Of a stretch of 64,000 bases of DNA, positions 14,911 through 24,369 are shown in pieces. The stretch comes from Flavobacterium cupreum. Its GTDB lineage: Bacteria; Bacteroidota; Bacteroidia; Flavobacteriales; Flavobacteriaceae. A model generated the notes under the pieces. The model worked only from the letters and a program-made list of their open reading frames with translations, was not told where the DNA came from and searched no databases. Location of the stretch: assembly GCF_003996965.1 (NCBI RefSeq), contig NZ_QWDM01000007.1, positions 124,001-188,000 on the forward strand, in the 5' to 3' direction. The position numbers and the translations under genes were made by a program. Every line of letters starts with the position of its first letter. Position 1 is the stretch's first letter.

Positions 14911-15318
14911 TTATTTATCTTTTAGTAATTTCTCCAAAGTCTTAATATGTTCCTCTTTGGTTTTCAAAAGTTCTAAATTTAATCTCTTAATTTCGTCTAA
15001 AGCCTCTATCCATTTTTCTATTGGATTTACATTAAAAGTCGAATGATAATTGTATCCGTAAGACTGATCATTGAAGGTGTTAGTTATTATATTTACAGCA
15101 TGCTCCTCATCAAAATTTTGAAAAGCTTCAACCGGAATTCGTAATGAGTTTGAGATCTGTTTAAGCAGGCCATGTTCAATTACATCTTTCTGCTCCAGTA
15201 GGGAAATTTTTTTCTGATTCCATTCCTCTCCCAAATCATAAGCCAGCGCTTCCTGTTTGATGCCAAGCATTTCTCTGAAACGTTTTACGTTTCTTCCCTG
15301 ATGTATTTTCTGTTCCAT
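14911..15318 (-). CDS. XRE family helix-turn-helix regulator
   Basis: A 135-residue protein. Residues ~8-65 form a Cro/C1-type HTH (GRNVKRFREMLGIKQEALAYDL, WNQKKISLLEQKDVI), followed by a linker and a C-terminal coiled coil (EIKRLNLELLKTKEEHIKTL). Related stand-alone regulators are common in flavobacteria. The target is unknown. Confidence 0.85.
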   Translation of the reverse strand: MEQKIHQGRNVKRFREMLGIKQEALAYDLGEEWNQKKISLLEQKDVIEHGLLKQISNSLRIPVEAFQNFDEEHAVNIITNTFNDQSYGYNYHSTFNVNPIEKWIEALDEIKRLNLELLKTKEEHIKTLEKLLKDK

Positions 15319-15539
15319 AATCGGTATCTATTTTCTAAAGGCTCAAAGATAAAGCCATTTGGATTAAAAATTGTGAGTTTCAAAGATAAAAAATTATCCC
15401 ATAAAATATTTTTTTTGTCAGAATATTATATCTAATTTTGGAATAGCTTATCTTCTTGAAAAGACTAGAATGACTCATTCCCATTCCAGCAGAAATTTTT
15501 TTAGGCTTTCAGTACCATTCACTTAATTATCGATACATT

Positions 15540-16436
15540 TTAAAGCGGCAGTTTTGCTAACAATGCTTTAATGTTCCCCAAAACAAGTTCAGGCTCTTCA
15601 AGCTGGATAAAATGCCCTGAATTTACGGTTGCAATATGAGTAAAATCAGTCACACCGGCTTTTAGTGCTTCTTTAGAATCATACCATAGTTTTCTGTCGG
15701 CGGCATCATGTTCGGCATCAGTTTTCATACTGGTTAGGGCAATAACAGGGACGTCAGGCAGATTAGGAAGCGTGGCGGCGTATTTAAAATCCGCAATCAG
15801 CTGCAGTGTTTCCAGGGCGATACCGGAATTTGCACCGTAAGTATTTTTATAGGTATTGTAAAACCCATCGATTTGGTCTTGTGAAAAATGATTGTACTTT
15901 TCGTGAGAAGCATCAACAAATACCAAACCAGCCACTTTTGCCGGATTTTTTATAGCATAATCACGAATGATCACGCCTCCTAGCGAATGCCCAACCAGTA
16001 TTATTTTTCTGCCTTGTGCAAACTGATCCACGACTTTTTCAAGTTCAGATCGTAAGGTATTTATATTTCTGGGTGCCGTGCTAACACCTGATTTCCCATA
16101 GCCGGCCCTGTCATATAGCAAAACATCCGAATCTAAAAAATGGGCTATAGACAATATCTCTGATGATTGTCCGGTGCTGTACCACGAGGTGTGATCATTT
16201 CCGTGACCTGATTCAAAAACAACCAGATATTTAGATTTATCCAAAACCGTATAGGTCATGAGTTTATGGGTTCCTAAGTCTACAGCAGTTCCAGAATATT
16301 CTAAAGCAGCCTTTTTATTATCGTCTGAGCAGGAGATAAAAGAGAAAGTACCTGTAATTATTATAAAAAGAAAGGGTAATCCGGCTTTTCGCAGCTTTAA
16401 TTTTGCTTGTGTTTTTTTTAAAATTGTCAATACCAT
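15540..16436 (-). CDS. Alpha/beta hydrolase, putative lipoprotein
   Basis: 298 residues from ATG 16436; an in-frame ATG at 16487 would add 17 residues. The N-terminus has a basic stretch, a hydrophobic helix and the lipobox TFSFISC. The hydrolase domain has the oxyanion region FESGHGNDHTSW, the nucleophile elbow VGHSLGG and a C-terminal His in NSGHFIQLEEP. The acid is probably the Asp in the TDAEHDAADR/VPVIALTS region. It is likely an envelope-located esterase or epoxide-hydrolase-like enzyme. It lies directly downstream of, and co-directional with, the membrane AraC regulator, which may control it. Confidence 0.85.
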   Translation of the reverse strand: MVLTILKKTQAKLKLRKAGLPFLFIIITGTFSFISCSDDNKKAALEYSGTAVDLGTHKLMTYTVLDKSKYLVVFESGHGNDHTSWYSTGQSSEILSIAHFLDSDVLLYDRAGYGKSGVSTAPRNINTLRSELEKVVDQFAQGRKIILVGHSLGGVIIRDYAIKNPAKVAGLVFVDASHEKYNHFSQDQIDGFYNTYKNTYGANSGIALETLQLIADFKYAATLPNLPDVPVIALTSMKTDAEHDAADRKLWYDSKEALKAGVTDFTHIATVNSGHFIQLEEPELVLGNIKALLAKLPL

Positions 16437-16538
16437 TTTGGTTTTTTTTAAGTAGATTTCGATACAAATATTGGTATTATTTGCCATCCTGCAGTTCGGA
16501 TTGATAAATCAGAACCTATTCTTAAAAACCTAAAATGT

Positions 16539-17678
16539 TTATACAGTTTTGGCAGCTGTTTTTTTAAATTCGGACGGCGTCTGATGGGTCGTTTTTTTGA
16601 AAGTAGTATTAAAGACGGTCTTGGAATTAAAACCGACTTCAAAAGCAATTCCCAATAAACTTAAATGATTCATGTCAGGATTCTGAATCAATTTCTTTGC
16701 CTCTTCGATTCTATAGCGGTTAATGAACTGATAAAAATTTTCATCAAATCCTTTGTTAATAATGTAAGAAAGAATATGAGATGAAATATCCAGTTGGGAT
16801 GCCAGTCTGAACAAACTCAGTTCAGGGTCCAAAAAAGGTTTTTTATCTTCCATCACTTGAAGTAAGAGCGATTTCAAGACTTCTAAGTCCGTATCGGAAA
16901 TTAGTTTTTTCTGTTTTACCTCCGGATTTGAGGCTTCAGTGATAAGGACTTTAATTTCTTCTTTTTCCTGTTTATCAGGCTGATAAAATTCCTTTTGTTG
17001 TAAAGAAAAATAGGTAATAAAAAAAATCGCACCCAGATAAATCAGACTGGCAAAATGGTCAAAAAAAGCATTGGTTTTTGCTGCTTTAAAAACAATATCA
17101 AATAACCAGAGACCGGTGATTATCAACACGCAAATCACCACTTTCTGTAACCATTTTAAATTGATTGCCCTGGTATTGGAAGTGTAAAGAAACAAATGCT
17201 TCTGATAGGCAGTAATTTTGCGGTAAGCTGCAATACAATACGCAGTAACCTGAAAACAAAAAACAAAATTAAAAACGGCAGTAATTACGGCGGCATTCTT
17301 TTTATCGGCTGCTGTAGGCGGTGGTACTTCGATCAGGAGTGACAGAGAGAGTAAGAGCAGGATTATCAAAGCAAATGCAAAATGCAAATTATCTTTTACC
17401 CGCCATTGCCGGTCAGGCTGAATAAAATAAAGGATGCTAAAATAAAAAACAGGTGCTACTATAAAATCGGTTATGCCGAGAAAATCGTTGAGAAGCTTTC
17501 TTGTTTGTAAAAACTCAGTTTTCTCCAGTAAATCGTTAAACTGAATCAGGAAAATGCATAAAATAAAGGCACCAAACCATCGGTTAACGGTACCATTTGC
17601 ATGATTGATATTGGCAAACAGCAAAAATGCCAGTAATAAAGCTGTTCCCGCAACAAAGAAGCTAAGTAGTTGATCCAT
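16539..17678 (-). CDS. Membrane-anchored AraC family transcriptional regulator
   Basis: A 379-residue protein. The N-terminal ~230 residues contain about seven hydrophobic segments (LLSFFVAGTALLLAFLLF, FIVAPVFYFSILYFI, FAFALIILLLLSLSLLI and others). The C-terminal ~100 residues are an AraC HTH domain (LSLFRLASQLDISSHILSYI, FYQFINRYRIEEAKKL, LLGIAFEVGFNSKTVFNTTF, TPSEFKK). This layout is common in Bacteroidota and implies sensing in the membrane. It is divergent from the lipoprotein gene at 18029 and upstream of the hydrolase gene. Confidence 0.88.
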   Translation of the reverse strand: MDQLLSFFVAGTALLLAFLLFANINHANGTVNRWFGAFILCIFLIQFNDLLEKTEFLQTRKLLNDFLGITDFIVAPVFYFSILYFIQPDRQWRVKDNLHFAFALIILLLLSLSLLIEVPPPTAADKKNAAVITAVFNFVFCFQVTAYCIAAYRKITAYQKHLFLYTSNTRAINLKWLQKVVICVLIITGLWLFDIVFKAAKTNAFFDHFASLIYLGAIFFITYFSLQQKEFYQPDKQEKEEIKVLITEASNPEVKQKKLISDTDLEVLKSLLLQVMEDKKPFLDPELSLFRLASQLDISSHILSYIINKGFDENFYQFINRYRIEEAKKLIQNPDMNHLSLLGIAFEVGFNSKTVFNTTFKKTTHQTPSEFKKTAAKTV

Positions 17679-17901
17679 TTAAGGCAATTTTAAATCTGGT
17701 ATTTTTTAAATGTATTTTCTGCAAAGATAAAATTACTACTATTTTTTTCAGCATTGCACTATATTTTTCACATCTGTTGGAGCACCAATTCAATAGCAAA
17801 TAGTTGGCGTGGCATTTATTGTTCTTGTTTGTTGAAGAACATCTTTTCCATTTATGAGTGCAAAACTATATTTCCCAATAATTATCAATTAAATACCACT
17901 T

Positions 17902-17964
17902 ATTACAGTAAATAGCCATTTATTGTAATTAGGAAACCCTGCTGCTTATTAGGTTATAACTTTG
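17902..17964 (+). promoter_or_regulatory. Dyad and promoter upstream of the 18029 lipoprotein gene
   Basis: The 350-base gap 17679-18028 holds no gene. An imperfect dyad (17902-17929; 24 of 28 positions symmetric) starts ATTACA and ends TGTAAT. Downstream, TAACTTTG (17957-17964) fits the -7 element, placing the dyad just upstream of the core promoter, as for an activator. Confidence 0.45.
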
Positions 17965-18028
17965 TGCTCGATTTAAAAAAGCATGAAAATTTAAACTAAA
18001 TTTTTTTAAACATTTTAAAAATAAAACA

Positions 18029-19402
18029 ATGAAAAAGATACTATTTTTAAGTTTCGTTCTAGCGTTTATGTCTTGTTCTAAAGACGAAGATATAGCTGTT
18101 AAAGGGGACGATAAGCCGGTTGTAGTGGAAGAAACGAATGGTGATCTGTTAAAGGATTATTCTTCTTTTGAGGTAACATTACCCGAGAACCTGAGAGCAT
18201 TGACTTCTGGCGCAAATGCGACATTTGCTGTATGGCCAAGCATCTTCTTTTCTGCAAATGACGATAATACGATTGATGTATATTGGGAGGGAAGCAATAC
18301 GGCACTGGATGGACACAGGCATTTTACAAAGATTTCATTGCTGAGTAAACAGATAGTCGCAGAGAATCCGTTGCCGGCAGCTTTAAATCTTGGGAACACA
18401 CGCTTTTTGGGTTATGATAAAATCAGTGGCGGGCGCTATATAATGGGAACCTCCGATGTAAATTCCGATAATACATTGCGAAAAAATCCAAAGCTTTATT
18501 GTTTTGATAGTAATGGAACTGTAAAATATACTATCGATCTATGGAAAGACTGCGATCCGGCCAATATTGCTACAGGACAGGCCGGACAGGCGATAATGAC
18601 ATACAATAAAGCAGGAGATACTTTCGGCGTTTACATGGGGCACAGGGCGTCAGGACATCAGGCCGGCTGGTTAGGTTTCTATAAAGCTGAAACAGGCGAA
18701 AGAACTTTTTTGAGGGACTGGTATATTTCGCACAACTTCGATCAAAGACTTCTGCCGCTTCCGGATGGTCGTTATGTGGCACTTGCCCATGGTGATGCGC
18801 TTCCGAAACGATCTTTGTTTGTTGAGGGCTGGGATGTTAATAAAGGGAGATTGGGCTGGCTGAACTACTTTGATATTCCCGGCAAAAGTGGTGAAAACGT
18901 CACCAAATCATCAACCGGAGAGGTCATTAATTTACCGAATGGTAATCTGGCTATTGTGTATGCTACGCAAAGGGATCATAGTACAGATAAAATCGTAAGG
19001 GATGTTCGCGTTGCTATTGTTTCGGGTATTGCAACCAGTGCACAGAAAGTAATCAAAGAGAATTGGCTGACCAATTATGCGAGTACAGCTATAGACGAAA
19101 CAGCAGGCTGGGGAATGCAGATTGGACGTTATTCTGAGGACAAACTGTTTTTAGCCTGGAATGTTTTTAAGACTCAGCAAAGTGATAAAATTCAAAAGAC
19201 CACTTTTGCCCTGCTGGACAATGAGGGGAATCTGCTAAAAACAAAAGATACCATACTAAATACTTCAAAAAAGGAAGGCATAAAAATGATTCAGCCGGCA
19301 CAGACCATGAGAAGAACCAGTGACGGGAAGTATTTGGTTTTCCTTTCAGAAGGTTCTGATCCTAATAAGCTAAGGATTAATATGATGCAGGTGAAAAAGT
19401 AA
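18029..19402 (+). CDS. Hypothetical lipoprotein
   Basis: A 457-residue protein with a clear lipoprotein signal (MKKILFLSFVLAFMSCSKDED). The mature part has repeating strand-rich segments containing FWAVWPS-, WEGSNTALDGHRHF-, NPKLYCFDSNG- and YVALAHGD-type motifs, and the size fits a beta-propeller-like fold, but I recognise no family. It is probably anchored in the outer or inner membrane leaflet. It is divergent from a membrane AraC regulator, which may govern it. Confidence 0.75.
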   Translation: MKKILFLSFVLAFMSCSKDEDIAVKGDDKPVVVEETNGDLLKDYSSFEVTLPENLRALTSGANATFAVWPSIFFSANDDNTIDVYWEGSNTALDGHRHFTKISLLSKQIVAENPLPAALNLGNTRFLGYDKISGGRYIMGTSDVNSDNTLRKNPKLYCFDSNGTVKYTIDLWKDCDPANIATGQAGQAIMTYNKAGDTFGVYMGHRASGHQAGWLGFYKAETGERTFLRDWYISHNFDQRLLPLPDGRYVALAHGDALPKRSLFVEGWDVNKGRLGWLNYFDIPGKSGENVTKSSTGEVINLPNGNLAIVYATQRDHSTDKIVRDVRVAIVSGIATSAQKVIKENWLTNYASTAIDETAGWGMQIGRYSEDKLFLAWNVFKTQQSDKIQKTTFALLDNEGNLLKTKDTILNTSKKEGIKMIQPAQTMRRTSDGKYLVFLSEGSDPNKLRINMMQVKK

Positions 19403-19466
19403 ATAGGTTTTGTAGCGTTTCAGATGAGGTTTTTTACAAAATAGCGATATAATTAACTGAAAAAGA

Positions 19467-19498
19467 AGAGATGATCTTAATAGGTTGTCTCTTTTTTT
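19467..19498 (+). terminator. Weak hairpin with T-run
   Basis: AGAGATGATC and AGGTTGTCTCT pair imperfectly and are followed by eight T. It lies about 65 bases after the 18029 gene. Confidence 0.45.
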
Positions 19499-19561
19499 TG
19501 ATTTAAAAGACTAATTAATGGAATTATAAATATTCAAGCTTACACCCTCTTTTTTTTAATT

Positions 19562-20014
19562 TTACTTCACCAAACTCAGTAAATAATTTATTCTGTCTTT
19601 AAAATATTGGGCGTTTTTTTGGTAAAACACCCTTGCATCTGCTGTTATTCCGGGGCCTTTAGTCCACACAAATTTACCGGGATGTGTTTTCTGGAACTCT
19701 TTCATCATTTTGGCTAAATACCAATAAGAGGAATCTTTCCATTTAACTTCTGCTTTGATGAATTCATCTGTTTGCGCTTTGGTATTGGTTTTATCCCTGA
19801 TTTTAGAAACTGCATAATAAACTTCTTTCTCGTAATATTGCAGGGCATGATAATATTCCTTTCGACAATCGAGTTCTTGATCGCTATGTTCTTTGATTCA
19901 TTTTACTAAATCCTTTTCCAGCAGCACCAGTGAATCCTGATAACGGACATTAATTTCCTGTGCCAGGCAAGAGCCCAGCGGAAAAATCAGCAGCAGCATT
20001 ATTTTTAGATTCAT
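19562..20014 (-). pseudogene. Secreted LprI-like small protein, interrupted by an in-frame TGA
   Basis: The complement reads from ATG 20014 as a 150-codon frame starting MNLKIMLLLIFPLGSCLAQE (signal peptide) and ending INYLLSLVK and a stop at 19562. Codon 39 (19900 to 19898) is TGA. Before and after it the frame reads coherent protein: YQDSLVLLEKDLVK, then IKEHSDQELDCRKEYYHALQ, with no frameshift. The helical, Lys/Tyr-rich body faintly resembles DUF1311/LprI lysozyme-inhibitor-like proteins. It is the third gene of a complement-strand run after two paralogous secreted proteins. Confidence 0.7.
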
Positions 20015-20042
20015 AGAAACTTTTTAAAATAGGGAACTGGTT

Positions 20043-21167
20043 TTATTGAAAGTATTCAATCTTTCTTTCTGCGATGGCAGTTGCTTCATTCTTGTTGCCC
20101 TCCAGGTACATTTTACATTTGATCCAGTTTTTGTTACTGTCGTATTCGTATTCATAATACCGAACAAGAGGCTGATTAATTTCATCTTCAGTAACAAACC
20201 TTGTTTCTAGTATGTCCCTGTTCTCGTTATAGGTATATTCCACATTGTCAGACGGAAGATAGGATAACAACCGATTGGTTCTGTTTAGCTTTTTTACAGT
20301 TGAATTTTCAGGGTCATACGTATAAGTTTCCGCTACGAAGATTTCTTTAGTGTCGTCTAAGCTCTTTTTGATCAGTTGGTTTTTGTCGTTGTAATAATAT
20401 TTTAAATTAGCCCTGCAAATATTAAAACGATTATCGAACAGGTACGATTCAAACTCGATACCCGGATCACCACGTAAAAAAGTACATGTAACCAAATTAC
20501 CTTTGGTATCGTATATGAATTTTTTCAGATAGCATAAATTATCCGGAACAGGTTTCTCATCTTCATCATAAAGAGCAGCCATTTTTTCATCCATTTTTCG
20601 GGGTTTGTCTTTATACATTTTCTCTTCTGTTATTTTATTATTTTCAATTTTGTATGTAAAATAATAATATTCTTTTTTACCGGAAGATTCGCTGTTTTTT
20701 CCGTTTTCTCCTGTTTGTATGACTCTTGAAATGTGTTGGTTTGTTTTTACAAAATTGTCCACTTCAAAAGAATTTAACGGGGTAAGAAAAGGAAAGAATT
20801 TCTTTTTTTCTTCAGAATCATTTGGCTCATACTCATACATAAAAACAACGGTAGGGATCATGACCTCCAGACTTTTTTCATCCCGATGGTAGTTGATTTT
20901 TTTGGTGACAAGGCCATCTGTATTAAATTGATACGCGATATCTTTTGTCACATCATTTTCAAAAAATACCCTGAATTTTCTTTTATGATCAAGATCTTGT
21001 TTGATAGAGGAGTATACCGTATTTACGGATTTAACGGGTCCTTTTAGGTTTAACTCTGCCTTGCTTTTAATTTGCATTTTCGAAGTATAGTCTCCCTGAG
21101 CACTTGCCGATAGAGTGAAAATCAATAGAATCCAAACTAAAATCGTCTTTCTGAATTTATTTTTCAT
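20043..21167 (-). CDS. Secreted hypothetical protein with YD-like repeats (paralog A)
   Basis: A 374-residue protein with an N-terminal signal peptide (KTILVWILLIFTLSASAQ). The body contains several stretches with the pattern YxYD/YNxNxxL (YTYDPENSTV, YYNDKNQLIKKSL, FIYDTKGNLVTC, YEYEYDSNKNWIKCKMY) resembling RHS/YD repeats of surface proteins. It ends with IAERKIEYFQ, shared in pattern with the upstream paralog. Its start overlaps the 3' end of that paralog by 11 bases, so they are co-transcribed. The function is unknown. Confidence 0.8.
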   Translation of the reverse strand: MKNKFRKTILVWILLIFTLSASAQGDYTSKMQIKSKAELNLKGPVKSVNTVYSSIKQDLDHKRKFRVFFENDVTKDIAYQFNTDGLVTKKINYHRDEKSLEVMIPTVVFMYEYEPNDSEEKKKFFPFLTPLNSFEVDNFVKTNQHISRVIQTGENGKNSESSGKKEYYYFTYKIENNKITEEKMYKDKPRKMDEKMAALYDEDEKPVPDNLCYLKKFIYDTKGNLVTCTFLRGDPGIEFESYLFDNRFNICRANLKYYYNDKNQLIKKSLDDTKEIFVAETYTYDPENSTVKKLNRTNRLLSYLPSDNVEYTYNENRDILETRFVTEDEINQPLVRYYEYEYDSNKNWIKCKMYLEGNKNEATAIAERKIEYFQ

Positions 21168-22215
21168 AATATAATATACTTCTTTTTACGCTGGCAGTCA
21201 CTTCATTGTTTTTGGAGTCGAATCTTAGTTTGCAGGAAACCCAATTGTTATGGGAGTCAAATTCATATTCATAAAATATTTTTTTTGTAGTGACGGAATT
21301 ATCGTAATCACTTTTTTTAAAATAATCAGACTCCATAACATCCCCCGACTTATTGTAAAACAGATTCAGGGTTTTGAAATTTTCATATAAAGAAAAACCT
21401 AAGCCATTTTCTTCAAAGACATACTTTTCCGTAATATAATTTTCGGTTGGATGGTATTTGTATTTTTCTTCAAATATGGTTTCTCCTCCCTGCGATTTTG
21501 TAGTTCGGTTCAACCTGTTTTTGGCATCATATTCATAATTCCAGACCTCGTAGGCGCCATCTTTATACGTGTAATAAGGTGGATTCTCTTCTTTAGGAAA
21601 TAGTCTTTGCTGGATGAGATTGCCTTTTGCATCATAAATATACTTTGTAGTCTCATAAAGATCTTTTTCGTCGTATTTCGTAGTTATGGTATCCCGGTCT
21701 CCCAGCGGGAAATATTGTTTTTCAGCGGTAATATTGCCGTTTTTATCAAATAGATATTTATAGGATAATTGTGTTGTGCCCGAGAAAGAGTCATTGACAT
21801 AACAATGTGAAATATTCCAGGTAACCGTATTGGCTTTTAGCAGGTTATTTTTATAAGCGGGAGAAGGCATTTGTGTTTTTACCGTGTGCCCTGCCTTTAT
21901 CTGAAGGTCTTTTTCATCATATTGAATAGTATCACCGGCTAATGATTCATCTAATGACATTCCGTATCTATTGAAATGTAAAACGTGATAAGTGTCTCTG
22001 TATGAAAAGGCATCGCTATATAAGTCATTCCTTGCTTTCATGTCAAGATCTTCCTTATAGACAATTCTTGAATATTTTACGGATTTTACGGAGTCTTTTA
22101 AATGGTATCGGTACAAATCTTTATCAAGGGCACTATTTTTTGGATTATTACCCTGTGAATAACACACGACTGTAAAAAGCAAAACCGCTAAAGCCAGATT
22201 AATTTTTGTATACAT
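21157..22215 (-). CDS. Secreted hypothetical protein with YD-like repeats (paralog B)
   Basis: 352 residues from ATG 22215 (MYTKINLALAVLLFTVVCYS, signal peptide); an ATG six codons earlier also exists. Like the downstream paralog it has YD-like segments (YKYLFDKNGNITAEKQYF, YIYDAKGNLIQQ, YEYDAKNRLNRT, YEYEFDSHNNWVSCKLRF). Both end in a Tyr-rich short tail. It is the first gene of a three-gene unit whose last member is a nonsense pseudogene. Confidence 0.8.
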   Translation of the reverse strand: MYTKINLALAVLLFTVVCYSQGNNPKNSALDKDLYRYHLKDSVKSVKYSRIVYKEDLDMKARNDLYSDAFSYRDTYHVLHFNRYGMSLDESLAGDTIQYDEKDLQIKAGHTVKTQMPSPAYKNNLLKANTVTWNISHCYVNDSFSGTTQLSYKYLFDKNGNITAEKQYFPLGDRDTITTKYDEKDLYETTKYIYDAKGNLIQQRLFPKEENPPYYTYKDGAYEVWNYEYDAKNRLNRTTKSQGGETIFEEKYKYHPTENYITEKYVFEENGLGFSLYENFKTLNLFYNKSGDVMESDYFKKSDYDNSVTTKKIFYEYEFDSHNNWVSCKLRFDSKNNEVTASVKRSILYYEK

Positions 22216-22371
22216 GAACTTTATATTTGACATGAAGGAATTAGAAGAGTTTGTGGCAGTACTTTATTTTTTATTGAAATTTAAGAAGCTAATATAGAAT
22301 TATTTTATTTACAATAAATAAAACGATTTCAGTATTTCATTATAATTAAGTTTCCATCAGTTAAAATCAAA

Positions 22372-22396
22372 AGCCACTCTATTGAGTGGCTTTTTT
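22372..22396. terminator. Hairpin terminator
   Basis: The stem AGCCACTC/GAGTGGCT with a TATT loop and a T-run on the + strand, A-rich on the other flank. It is downstream of the crystallin-domain gene and almost identical to the hairpin at 12235-12264. Confidence 0.7.
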
Positions 22397-22444
22397 GTTG
22401 TATAAATTTAAAATTAATGTAGAGACGATAGATAAAAAGAAAAT

Positions 22445-23746
22445 TTAAAGAGCACTAATTTTTACAGAACTGGCTTTATCATTAAAACCTCCTAAACAAC
22501 CATTGTTTGCTGTTACTACAACAGCTTCTCCTCCAAAATTGTCATTTTGATACAGGGTAATTTTATAACCATTTTCCAAACGAACAGAAGACAGGTCATC
22601 ATTGACAACCCCATACGATTTTAGCTGGGCCAATGTATAATTTCCCACAGGCAAAGCAATCGCATAACCTGTGTAATTGCAATTTTGGTAAACGGTTACA
22701 ATACCCCCGGCTGCTGCATTATATTTATTATCAGTGTAAGTACGGGAAAAATTGCCCACACCATCAAAATAATTATCTGCTAATTTGGCTGGGTCCGTTG
22801 CAAACTCGCCACCTTGTACTATGGCATCATTTCCGTCATTCCATGCCCATGGCGCGTTGGCACCACCGGTTTTAAAATCATTTCCTGTAAATCCACCGGC
22901 CGGGCTGGAAAACAATTGGGTGTTGAATCGCTGGTCCCATAATCCTCCGGTTTCAAAAATATCGACCAGTTTATACTCCACATAGTTGTCGTAATTATCA
23001 GATGGTATTTGTGCTACTCCACTTGCAGAAGGGTAGTAGATAATGCCATCTCCGTCTATATCATGCTGTGGCCACGCTTTAAGACTATGTCCTTTAGCGT
23101 CCTGGGCTGTAACAGGATGCAATTCCCCGTTATAATCTCTCATTTGTAATGTTCCGTCAATACTTTCCAGTCCGTTTACAAAAGAACTTCCGGAGGGTAC
23201 ATACGAAAAGAAGTCGGAATGGCTTACCGTAACAGCTCCTCTTAAGGTACCATAGGCAGAACCATTTTTTTCGACAATCATTAAAACACCTTCCAAATCA
23301 TTCTCATGCTGGTCTAATTGGTACAAAAGGGCATTATCTGTCCAGTCTCGCGGAGAGAAAAATGCATATGTAATAAAGTAATGTGTATTTGATTCTACTA
23401 CCGAATAATAACAATGTGCGGCTAGAGAATTGGCATAAGCAGGAAGATTGTTCCAGTTGTTTTCCCCGTTCCAGTCATTGTCATAGTTAATAGCCGTAAG
23501 GTAATCTGATTTCCCTCCTTCGGCATAAGTTCCTGTGGCATCTACATCTTTGTAGTGGATAGGCGCCCATCTTCTGGCCAGGTCAGAACTTGCTGCTGTA
23601 CTCATTTTTTTGAAATTTTGTTCTTTTTTTACCGTAGCGGTAACTTCTGCTTCCTCCAATGTTGTGTCCTGACAGGAGAATGTAAGAGCCGATAGCATCA
23701 TAATGAAGACCTTACCTAAAATCTTTTTTGGATTCTGTTTTTTCAT
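22445..23746 (-). CDS. Lipoprotein with Vps62-like N-terminal region and C-terminal beta/gamma-crystallin domain
   Basis: A 433-residue protein with a lipoprotein signal (FIMMLSALTFSCQD). Residues ~55-330 contain RRWAPIHYKDVD, FITYAFFSPRDWTDN, LDQHENDLEGVLMI and WPQHDIDGDGIIYYP, resembling the Vps62/DUF946-type domain seen in secreted eukaryotic-like and bacterial proteins. Residues ~345-433 are a beta/gamma-crystallin unit (VTVYQNCNYTGYAIALPVGN, SSVRLENGYKITLYQNDNFG), which often binds calcium. It is likely a surface or secreted adhesin or hydrolase-like protein; enzymatic activity is not evident. Confidence 0.8.
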   Translation of the reverse strand: MKKQNPKKILGKVFIMMLSALTFSCQDTTLEEAEVTATVKKEQNFKKMSTAASSDLARRWAPIHYKDVDATGTYAEGGKSDYLTAINYDNDWNGENNWNNLPAYANSLAAHCYYSVVESNTHYFITYAFFSPRDWTDNALLYQLDQHENDLEGVLMIVEKNGSAYGTLRGAVTVSHSDFFSYVPSGSSFVNGLESIDGTLQMRDYNGELHPVTAQDAKGHSLKAWPQHDIDGDGIIYYPSASGVAQIPSDNYDNYVEYKLVDIFETGGLWDQRFNTQLFSSPAGGFTGNDFKTGGANAPWAWNDGNDAIVQGGEFATDPAKLADNYFDGVGNFSRTYTDNKYNAAAGGIVTVYQNCNYTGYAIALPVGNYTLAQLKSYGVVNDDLSSVRLENGYKITLYQNDNFGGEAVVVTANNGCLGGFNDKASSVKISAL

Positions 23747-24369
23747 AATTCTAGTTTAATTGTTTATAACCTATTTAAAATTCAATTGATAAATTATGGG
23801 ATAGCTATAACCGGCAGACAATTAAAAAATGCTTATCGGTAGTAGCAACTTTGCTTTTGAAAATGGCACTTCTAAATATTTTGAATTATAATTCTTACTT
23901 ACTTTTAAGTACTTAAAAAGAGAAATCGTACTATCCGGAAATATTATGATACTGTTACTAAAAGGTTATTGGTCAGAAGTTAATTTTAGTTTTTTTGGGA
24001 AAGGGTAGATGAGGCGTTTGAAAGCAAGATGGAAAGTGCAGATCAAAGTATATCCTACTCAAAAGCGATGTATGTTTTATAAAAATGTACAAATCCTTTT
24101 CAGGTAAAATGGACTCAGGTGCTGTTCTGTTTTGCAGTCAGTTATGAAATTCGTAATCTGTTATCAAATTTCATGAGATACTCAGATTACACGATTAGTT
24201 TCTATTGTCTTTAAGGAAGCTATGTCCGAAAAAAAACATTGTTGTAATAGGCGAATAAAATGCAGATGGTTTTTGGGTTAACTCTTGTATTTATTGAGTT
24301 AATTGCAGTCATTGAAATAGCGTACCTTAGTATCGAAACTTAAGATAACTCCAATTTACACCCTAAAGA
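23747..24369. other. Long intergenic region without a gene
   Basis: A 623-base region between divergent genes. I see no coding sequence or recognisable broken gene. A perfect 16-bp palindrome, TTTTAAGTACTTAAAA, lies at 23903-23918, about 157 bases upstream of the crystallin-domain gene. Nothing else stands out. Confidence 0.5.

Noticed and set aside
19898..19900. Selenocysteine codon
   Set aside because: The surrounding protein is not a known selenoprotein family, no selenocysteine machinery or SECIS-like hairpin is visible, and a simple nonsense mutation explains it.
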